A stretch of DNA of 16,674 nt from contig DYDK01000004.1 of assembly GCA_020717935.1 (NCBI GenBank), forward strand, positions 1 to 16,674, written 5' to 3'. Below the pieces are notes generated by a model. The model made no database searches. It was not told the origin of the DNA and was given only the letters and a program-made list of their open reading frames with translations. Shown in pieces: positions 1 to 5,349 of the stretch. Both the position numbers and the translations under genes were made by a program. This DNA comes from Desulfocapsa sp. GTDB lineage: Bacteria; Desulfobacterota; Desulfobulbia; Desulfobulbales; Desulfocapsaceae. Within the stretch, counting starts at the first letter, position 1. Each line of letters begins with the position of its first letter.

Positions 1-275
1 TAAAGCAAGGGTAATAGGATAGTTTTTTCCTATTGACAAGAACAGCCATATCAGTATTGTGCTTTGCGGATTCTACCTATTGATTGACCTATTGATTGTA
101 TTGGCTCCTCGCTTGCCCTTGCGTGTGTGTCCATCTTGATTGAGAAAAGGAATACCGCCAAGGGGTGTTATGGGTACCCCATGGTTTATTGTCACGGTGT
201 GGGATGTTCGCACGGGAATTTAGTCTTCTTTGTTCCTTTTGGAAAGGAGAATCGTTTTCATGCTTCATATAGACA
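1..275. other. Gene-poor region downstream of the permease gene
   Basis: I see no recognisable gene here. It contains a perfect 7-bp inverted repeat (AATAGGA at 12-18, TCCTATT at 28-34) around a T-run, and a 12-bp tandem repeat (CCTATTGATTGA at 76-87; 88-99 differs only in the last base). CCTATTGA also occurs at 29-36. A short hairpin, TCCTTT/AAAGGA near 235-249, lies just beyond the stop of the minus-strand permease gene and could slow transcription there, but it has no U-tract and is not a clear terminator. A 59-codon minus-strand reading frame crosses 89-268 without a convincing ribosome binding site or recognisable motif. Confidence 0.4.
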
Positions 276-1421
276 TTATTTACCAGGCTCTGTTTCACTG
301 GCCGCCAGGGCTGTGGGGGATTCATCGGGGGAGGAGGGGCCTGTTCCCGTTGTTTGTCCGTAATAGACGGCAGGCAGGACATCCTTGAACGATTCGCCGT
401 AGATTTCCCAGATGGAGACGAAGAGGGCAGCGATAATCGGTCCTACAATAATGCCGATGACACCAAACATGGCAATGCCGCCGAAGGTGGAAAAGAGAAC
501 GAACAGGTCGTGCATCTCGGTATCGCGGCCCACCAGTCGGGGGCGTAATATATTGTCGGCATTACCGGCAATCAGTCCGCAGCAGATGCCGACTGTGACG
601 GCCCCGGCAATGTCTTTGCTGAGAATGAGGATGATAAGAGCCGGTACCCAGACAATGGCAATGCCAACCCCGGGGATGATGGAAAGCACCGCCATCAGAC
701 ATCCCCAGAACACCGCGCTGGGAATGCCGGCCAAGGCAAAACCGAGGCCGCACAATCCGCCCTGAACGATGCCGATAATCAGGGTGCCCTTGATGGTGGC
801 CCGGGCCACCGAGGTGAATCGTTGCAGAAGTTGCTGTTCGTCTTTGTCTTCGAGGGGGATATAATAGAGAATTTTACGCAGAAGTCGTTTGCCGTCAACA
901 AGGAGATAAAACGAGGTATACAGCATAATCAGGGTCATGATGGCGGCATTGGCCGTCACCTTGGTAAGCGAGGTAAGCGAGTTGATGAGCAGGGTCGAGG
1001 TGCTTCCTACAAGGCCGCCGGCCTTTTGCAGAATCATGTCCCGATGGGGAAGGATTTGTTTGTAGTAAGGGATGTTATGCAGATAGTCGGAGATAATGCT
1101 GGGTTGGTCGATGAATTTCTGAACCCAGGGTGTTACGGACTGACTGACCAGGATGGCTTGACCGATAACCACACTGATGAGGACTGTCAAAGGCAGGAGG
1201 ATCAGGCAGACCAGGATCAGGATGGTGCAGAGGGAAGCGAAATTTTCACGGCCATTGAGCAGGCGGAGAAACCAACGATATAAAGGGCTGGCCAGGGCCG
1301 AAAACAGGGCGGCTATGAAAATGGTCATCAGAAACTGGTGGAGCATGGACAGAAAAATGGCCGAGATTCCCAAGACAAAGAGAATCAGGATGCTTTTACT
1401 GGTTATTTGCGAAGGGGTCAT
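276..1421 (-). CDS. AI-2E family transporter (YdiK/PerM-type permease)
   Basis: A 381-residue polytopic inner-membrane protein of the AI-2E transporter (UPF0118) family. Members export small molecules or act as Na+/H+-type antiporters; the substrate cannot be told from sequence. The N-terminus has a pair of hydrophobic helices (about residues 10-50) with the basic loop SPLYRWFLRLLNGRE, then another pair at about 60-95. A soluble amphipathic central part follows (about 100-200). The C-terminal half is a run of Gly-rich membrane helices containing PGVGIAIVWVPA and GGIAMFGVIGIIVGP, which are the family's most conserved stretches. Length is normal for the family. The tail (about 360-381) is polar and Pro/Thr/Ser-rich. 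The start ATG has no good Shine-Dalgarno sequence, so translation could begin elsewhere. It is transcribed away from the pathway genes and is probably unrelated to them. Confidence 0.88.
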   Translation of the reverse strand: MTPSQITSKSILILFVLGISAIFLSMLHQFLMTIFIAALFSALASPLYRWFLRLLNGRENFASLCTILILVCLILLPLTVLISVVIGQAILVSQSVTPWVQKFIDQPSIISDYLHNIPYYKQILPHRDMILQKAGGLVGSTSTLLINSLTSLTKVTANAAIMTLIMLYTSFYLLVDGKRLLRKILYYIPLEDKDEQQLLQRFTSVARATIKGTLIIGIVQGGLCGLGFALAGIPSAVFWGCLMAVLSIIPGVGIAIVWVPALIILILSKDIAGAVTVGICCGLIAGNADNILRPRLVGRDTEMHDLFVLFSTFGGIAMFGVIGIIVGPIIAALFVSIWEIYGESFKDVLPAVYYGQTTGTGPSSPDESPTALAASETEPGK

Positions 1422-1753
1422 GATGAATGGTGGTCATCTGGAAAAAGGAAGCTTGCGAATGCGGTGAAGAGGAGTAAATAATCACGATTATCCTTGTTTT
1501 AACTGTGTTCTTCAAGGGAAAAGTTGTTAAGGAGGGATTTCTGCATTCAAAAAAATTGATAAATGATTCAAAAAAAATGAATAAAGCAAGAAAGGCTTCT
1601 TGAAAAAAAAGAAAAAACCAGTTATTCCTAACGGTTTTCTAATCTCGATGAACGGGATAAGTCACTAATGCGTCAATAAGTCCAGGTTGGACGAGTCTGA
1701 CTCGTCTGGCGATATTTAATAATTGAGTGTTCTATCAGAAATGAGGAATTGAG
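1422..1753. other. Divergent intergenic region between the permease gene and folD
   Basis: A 332-bp non-coding stretch separating two divergent genes, so it should hold a promoter for each. The middle (about 1545-1615) is very AT-rich with near-repeated A-tracts (ATTCAAAAAAATTGA, GATTCAAAAAAAATGA) and a CAAGAA/TTCTTG hairpin near 1588-1603. That hairpin is flanked on its 3' side by A residues, so it is not a plus-strand terminator. The folD-proximal part contains a perfect palindrome, described separately. I see no folate-type riboswitch or other structured leader that I can name. Confidence 0.5.
1687..1718 (+). promoter_or_regulatory. Candidate folD promoter with an operator-like palindrome
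   Basis: A perfect inverted repeat, GACGAGTC-T-GACTCGTC (1690-1706), lies about 50 bp upstream of the folD start. It overlaps a -35-like TTGGAC (1687-1692) and fills the spacer before AT-rich -10-like sequences (GATATT at 1711-1716, or TATTTA at 1713-1718, giving spacers of 18 or 20 bp). A dyad in a stretched spacer resembles MerR-type promoters, and a repressor site is equally possible. The palindrome is seen directly; the promoter role is inferred. It could control the start of the whole plus-strand cluster. Confidence 0.35.
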
Positions 1754-2641
1754 ATGTCAGCAAAGATCATAAGCGGTACCGAGGTGGCCAAGGCGATCCG
1801 CGAAGAGTTGAAGGTTGAAGTGGCCGAGCTTACGGAAAAACATGGAATAGTTCCTGGGTTGGTTACGATTCTGGTGGGTGAAAATCCTGCCTCTCAGTCT
1901 TATGTGGCGGCCAAGAATAAGACCGCCCATGCCCTCGGTATTCATTCCGAGCAGGTGACCCTTGTCGCTGATACCAGTGAGGCGGATCTGCTGGCCTTGG
2001 TGGATAAATACAATAAGGATGCCAAAATTCACGGCATTCTGGTGCAGCTTCCCCTGCCTAAGCATATCAACGAGGCCAATATTTTGTATGCCATCGATCC
2101 TGAGAAGGATGTGGATGGTTTCCATCCGGTCAATGTGGGGAAAATGGTATTGGGTGAGCAGTGTTTTCTGCCCTGCACCCCTCATGGTATCCTTGAGCTG
2201 TTGGTGCGCAGCGGGGTGCAGACCAGCGGGGCCGAGGTGGTGGTGATTGGCCGCAGTAATATCGTCGGTAAGCCCATTGCCAATCTGATGTTGCAGAAAC
2301 GCCCCGGCGGGAATGCTACCGTGACTCTATGTCATACCCGTACCAAAGATATGGCGGCTCATTGCCGTCGTGCGGATATTCTTATTGCCGCTGTCGGGGT
2401 GCCGAAGATGGTGACGGCTGATATGGTTAAAGACGGAGTGGCCATTATCGATGTCGGGGTCAATCGTATTGGCATGAGCGAGTCCGGCAAGGCGATTCTG
2501 GCTGGTGATGTCGATTTTGAAGCGGTGAAAGAAAAGGCGTCGTGTATTACACCGGTGCCTGGTGGTGTCGGCCCGATGACCATTACCATGCTGATGAAAA
2601 ACACGGTGCAGGCGGCAAAGATGGCGGGCAAGTTGATTTGA
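1754..2641 (+). CDS. folD: Bifunctional methylene-THF dehydrogenase / methenyl-THF cyclohydrolase (FolD)
   Basis: A cytoplasmic 295-residue enzyme that interconverts formyl-, methenyl- and methylene-tetrahydrofolate using NAD(P)(H). These are the second and third steps of the methyl branch of the reductive acetyl-CoA pathway. Family signatures are in place: Tyr50 and Lys54 in YVAAKNK (catalytic pair), Gln98 in ILVQLPLP, Asp121 in the KDVDGFHPVNVG signature, GRSNIVGKP (nucleotide-binding turn, about residues 166-174), and the C-terminal folate signature PGGVGPMT. Length is typical. The ATG is preceded at a good distance by GAGGAA (1743-1748). It lies 61 bp upstream of cooS on the same strand, which supports a pathway role rather than only housekeeping one-carbon metabolism. 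Confidence 0.97.
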   Translation: MSAKIISGTEVAKAIREELKVEVAELTEKHGIVPGLVTILVGENPASQSYVAAKNKTAHALGIHSEQVTLVADTSEADLLALVDKYNKDAKIHGILVQLPLPKHINEANILYAIDPEKDVDGFHPVNVGKMVLGEQCFLPCTPHGILELLVRSGVQTSGAEVVVIGRSNIVGKPIANLMLQKRPGGNATVTLCHTRTKDMAAHCRRADILIAAVGVPKMVTADMVKDGVAIIDVGVNRIGMSESGKAILAGDVDFEAVKEKASCITPVPGGVGPMTITMLMKNTVQAAKMAGKLI

Positions 2642-2658
2642 GATATTGATGATATTGT

Positions 2659-2676
2659 AATCGTTCCCACACGATT
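2659..2676 (+). promoter_or_regulatory. Small inverted repeat in the cooS leader
   Basis: A perfect 6-bp inverted repeat (AATCGT at 2659-2664, ACGATT at 2671-2676, 6-nt loop) sits in the folD-cooS gap, just upstream of the strong cooS ribosome binding site GGAGG (2691-2695). It could be a regulator site or an mRNA hairpin. There is no T-tract, so it is not a terminator. Confidence 0.22.
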
Positions 2677-2702
2677 GAGCGATTTATTCTGGAGGAAACA
2701 CC

Positions 2703-4685
2703 ATGAGTGATGAGAGAAGCGGATGCAGTTCCTGTGACATGATCACCGGCGCATCGACCAAAGATCTGTTGAATCAGGATCTGGCCAAGCAGGTGCGAAC
2801 CGCCTATGACCGCATTGACAGTCGGGGAATGTCTTCCTGTCTTTTTGGTTCCAGCGGCACCTGTTGTAAGGTCTGTAATATGGGGCCATGTCAGATCATT
2901 GATGGTGTTGACGCCATGGTCGGTGTCTGTGGGGCGACGGCTGATACCGTGGCCGCCCGAAATTTCGCCCGTATCATTGCGGCGGGCACGGCCGCTCATA
3001 CCGATCATGCCCGTGAGATGGTTCGTGGTTTTATTGCCACTGCCAAGGGTGAAACCGAGCATGAGATCAAGGATGTGCAAAAACTGCATGCTATGGCCGA
3101 GGTCTTCGGGATTGCCACCGAGGGACGGGATAAAAACGAAATTGCTCTGGAGTTGGGGAATAAGGCCCTGGCTGAGTTTGGTCAGCAGGATGGCCTGCTG
3201 ACCATGATCAAACGAGCCCCGAAAAAACAACAGGCGATCTGGAAAAAGATGGGCGTTGAGCCGCGCGGCATTGATCGAGAGGTAGTGGAGACTATGCACC
3301 GCACCCACATGGGGGTCGATCAGGAATATCATAATATCATGCTCCAGGGTTCGCGCTGTGCTTTGGCTGATGGCTGGGGGGCCTCCATGCTCTCCACTGA
3401 ACTGACCGATATCATGTTTGGTACTCCGGTGCCGCGGCGTGCCATTGTTGATCTTGGGGTCTTGAAGGCCGATCAGGTCAATGTCACTGTCCACGGTCAT
3501 GAACCTTTGTTGGCCGAATCGCTCTGCCTGGCCGCCGAAGATCCAGAAATTCTGGCTCTGGTGAAAAAAGTGGGGGCCAAGGGGATCAATCTGGCCGGGG
3601 TTTGCTGTACTGGCAATGAGATCCTCATGCGCCGCGGCATTCCGGTGGCTGGCAGTTTCATCCAGCAGGAGATGGTTTTGGCAACGGGTGCGGTGGAAGC
3701 CATGGTCGTTGATGTCCAGTGTGTCATGCAATCAGTGGCTCAGGTGGTCAAGGGCAAACATACCGATATTATCACCACCAATTATCGGGCCAAGATGCCC
3801 GATGCCATCCATATTCAGTTTGAAGAGCATGATGCCATGGGGTCAGCCAAGAAAATTTTGACCCATGCCATCAATAATTTCAAAAAGCGGGGCGAATATT
3901 ATATCCCGACTGATAAGAAGTTTGATGTGGTGGTGGGTTTCAGCCATGAGACCATCAATTATATGCTGGGCGGACGATTCCGGCAGAGCTATCGACCTCT
4001 CAATGACAATATCATCAATGGCCGGATCAAGGGTGTGGCGGCATTGGTTGGTTGTGAGCATTATAAGTATGCCGATGATGTCCATTTCAAGATAGCCACT
4101 GAACTGCTGAAAAATAATATTCTGGTGCTGGCCACGGGTTGTGCCGCCCAGGCTCTGGGACGAAAAGGCTTGATGCGGCCTGAGGCGGCGGCCGAATATT
4201 GCGGGGCGGGGCTGGCCGAGGTCTGCGAGACCGTGGGTATGCCGCCGGTTCTCCATGTGGGCTCCTGCGTGGATAACAGTCGTCTGCTTATTGCCCTGAC
4301 CGAAATGGTCAAAGAGGGAGGCCTGGGTGAGTCTATTGCTGATCTGCCTGCCTGTGGCACCGCTCCCCTGTGGATGAGTGAAAAGGCCGTAGCTATTGGT
4401 CAATATTTTGTCGCCAGCGGCGCTCATGTTGTTTTTCAGAATCTACCGGTTTCCGGCGCCAAGGCCTTCAATAAATACCTTCTGGAGGGGATGAAGGAAG
4501 AGTACGGGGCTTGCTGGGATTATGAAGAAGACCCGATTAAATTGGCCCATAAGATGATCAAGGCCATTGAGGAAAAACGCGAGGCCCTGGGGATCAACAA
4601 GAAACAGGATCGGGTCCTCTTTGATATGAATATGCGCCGCGATTTGACCTCTGGTATTCCCGGGCTTGGATGTGGGCATAAATAA
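2703..4685 (+). CDS. cooS: Anaerobic Ni-Fe carbon monoxide dehydrogenase catalytic subunit (CooS/AcsA)
   Basis: A 660-residue CODH that reduces CO2 to CO for acetyl-CoA synthase, or runs in reverse. The D-cluster cysteines are Cys46 and Cys54. The B-cluster set is Cys55, Cys58, Cys63 and Cys76 (CCKVCNMGPC motif). Ligands of the Ni-4Fe C-cluster are all recognisable: His264 (VHGHEP), Cys302 (VCCTGNE), Cys340 (DVQCVMQS), Cys451 (VGCEHYKY), Cys480 (ATGCAAQALGRKG) and Cys522 (HVGSCVDNSR). An extra Cys pair (Cys8, Cys11) lies at the N-terminus. Length fits the bacterial family. GGAGG (2691-2695) is an excellent ribosome binding site. Its place beside acsB and acsC marks it as the ACS partner (AcsA) rather than a hydrogenase-linked CODH. 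No cooC nickel-insertion ATPase is adjacent. Confidence 0.97.
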   Translation: MSDERSGCSSCDMITGASTKDLLNQDLAKQVRTAYDRIDSRGMSSCLFGSSGTCCKVCNMGPCQIIDGVDAMVGVCGATADTVAARNFARIIAAGTAAHTDHAREMVRGFIATAKGETEHEIKDVQKLHAMAEVFGIATEGRDKNEIALELGNKALAEFGQQDGLLTMIKRAPKKQQAIWKKMGVEPRGIDREVVETMHRTHMGVDQEYHNIMLQGSRCALADGWGASMLSTELTDIMFGTPVPRRAIVDLGVLKADQVNVTVHGHEPLLAESLCLAAEDPEILALVKKVGAKGINLAGVCCTGNEILMRRGIPVAGSFIQQEMVLATGAVEAMVVDVQCVMQSVAQVVKGKHTDIITTNYRAKMPDAIHIQFEEHDAMGSAKKILTHAINNFKKRGEYYIPTDKKFDVVVGFSHETINYMLGGRFRQSYRPLNDNIINGRIKGVAALVGCEHYKYADDVHFKIATELLKNNILVLATGCAAQALGRKGLMRPEAAAEYCGAGLAEVCETVGMPPVLHVGSCVDNSRLLIALTEMVKEGGLGESIADLPACGTAPLWMSEKAVAIGQYFVASGAHVVFQNLPVSGAKAFNKYLLEGMKEEYGACWDYEEDPIKLAHKMIKAIEEKREALGINKKQDRVLFDMNMRRDLTSGIPGLGCGHK

Positions 4686-4697
4686 ATCAGGGACTCG

Positions 4698-5085
4698 ATG
4701 AATTTTCACATTGAGTGCGAATGCGAAACTGATGGAAAGTGGTTAGGGACTCGGAAATTACCAATGTACCTGAATTGCGACCAGATTTGGGTTAGATTTG
4801 GCTGTGCCGATTGAACAAAACCGCAGGCATAATTGTGTTATGTCGAGGATTTTGTGATTGAGGCACAGCCAAAGATGGCCCAAAGATGGGAAGCAAGATG
4901 GTATATTGGTAATTTCCGAGTCCCTTAGCTGAAGTCTCTGAAATACCAGGTGTTCTCACTTATGGGGGCACTGCTGACGAGGCGATGGCGAAGGCTGAGT
5001 CTTTGGCTCTTCGAGTTTTCGCCGTCGCATAGAAATTGGTGAAAATCGCCCGATGCCAATCAGTATTGAAATTGTGGCGGCGTGA
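4698..5085 (+). pseudogene. hicB: HicB-family antitoxin, split by a MITE and frameshifted
   Basis: The 5' part (4698-4745) reads MNFHIECECETDGKWL, a HicB beta-strand start, behind an AGGGA ribosome binding site. A 179-bp element follows. The gene resumes at 4928 as AEVSEIPGVLTYGGTADEAM and onward, the classic HicB PGV-TYG-EA-KAE-ALRV pattern. Removing the element and one copy of the TTA duplication rejoins the two halves in frame. A second lesion near 5027-5029, apparently a single-base loss, puts TAG at 5030-5032; the next frame continues as IEIGENRPMPISIEIVAA with a stop at 5083-5085. The repaired protein would be about 68 residues, normal for this subfamily. The current transcript would give only a 38-residue peptide that reads into the element and stops at 4812-4814. 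In intact systems HicB neutralises HicA and represses its own promoter; this copy cannot. Confidence 0.85.
4746..4924. mobile_element. MITE-like element (179 bp) with 25-bp terminal inverted repeats and TTA target duplication
   Basis: The left end (4746-4770, GGGACTCGGAAATTACCAAT then GTACC) and right end (4900-4924) are inverted repeats matching at 24 of 25 positions. Imperfect complementarity continues inward and closes on a perfect 12-bp pair (TTTGGCTGTGCC at 4797-4808, GGCACAGCCAAA at 4862-4873), so the whole element could fold back on itself. It is flanked by TTA on both sides (4743-4745 and 4925-4927), a 3-bp target duplication verified by the reading frame of the interrupted hicB gene. 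It encodes no transposase and must have moved in trans. A TNA-type 3-bp target is reminiscent of IS5-family (IS1031-like) elements, but the family assignment is inference. Confidence 0.85.
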
Positions 5086-5301
5086 GTGCGTGGCCCTCAT
5101 CAAAGGCCAAACGAGTGTTTGCTTGGCGGCGCCCTTCTTGATATTGTCTGGGAAAGAAAGAGTCAATCCGGCTCCCATCGGACTTTATCTCGTGTCGGCT
5201 ATCCTGATTTTGTTTTTGCCATCTACGATGGTGAAGAAATTGGGCCACGAATGCTTGCCAGAATAGCAAAACGAACTGGGATGAAAACCGGTAACTTATA
5301 A
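5082..5301 (+). pseudogene. hicA: HicA-family mRNA interferase toxin, frameshifted
   Basis: A GTG start at 5082 overlaps the hicB stop (GTGA arrangement), as in intact hicBA operons of this type. The first frame reads MSAWPSSKAKRVFAWRRPS and stops at 5139-5141. The adjacent frame carries the rest from about 5131: ALLDIVWERK, then SGSHRTLSRVGYPDFVFA and DGEEIGPRMLARIAKRTGMK, ending at TAA 5299-5301. The SGSH motif holds the catalytic His of HicA double-stranded-RNA-binding-fold ribonucleases. About 1 or 7 extra bases between 5121 and 5131 explain the break. The repaired protein would be about 70 residues. Intact HicA cleaves mRNA; this copy should be inactive, which fits the ruined antitoxin beside it. 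A GTG at 5086 opens the second frame, but it would lack the native N-terminus. Confidence 0.82.
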
Positions 5302-5316
5302 TCGTAACTTATAATC
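5291..5316 (+). repeat. Perfect tandem 13-bp repeat with duplicated TATAAT
   Basis: GTAACTTATAATC occurs twice with no gap (5291-5303 and 5304-5316). It overlaps the stop of the hicA remnant and lies 34 bp before the metF-acsD start. Each copy contains a consensus -10 hexamer TATAAT (5297-5302 and 5310-5315). I do not see a good -35 at the right distance for either, so promoter activity is only a possibility. Confidence 0.5.
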
Positions 5317-5349
5317 TCTAGGCATTATTGTAAGAAAGGAGTACGACCG

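Noticed and set aside
89..268. A 59-codon minus-strand ORF downstream of the permease gene
   Set aside because: No convincing ribosome binding site, no recognisable motif, and it crosses repeat-containing sequence.
1587..1612. CAAGAA/TTCTTG hairpin next to an A-run as a terminator
   Set aside because: The T-run is on the wrong side for either strand to give an intrinsic terminator downstream of a gene.
2583..3731. Minus-strand open frame of 382 codons opposite cooS and the end of folD
   Set aside because: Antisense shadow of well-supported genes; His-rich, motif-free translation and no ribosome binding site.
4688..4697. CAGGGACTCG just before the hicB start resembles the MITE end GGGACTCGG
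   Set aside because: Only 8 bases match after a TNA triplet, and the stretch doubles as the hicB ribosome binding site with intact hicB codons right after it. Probably chance.
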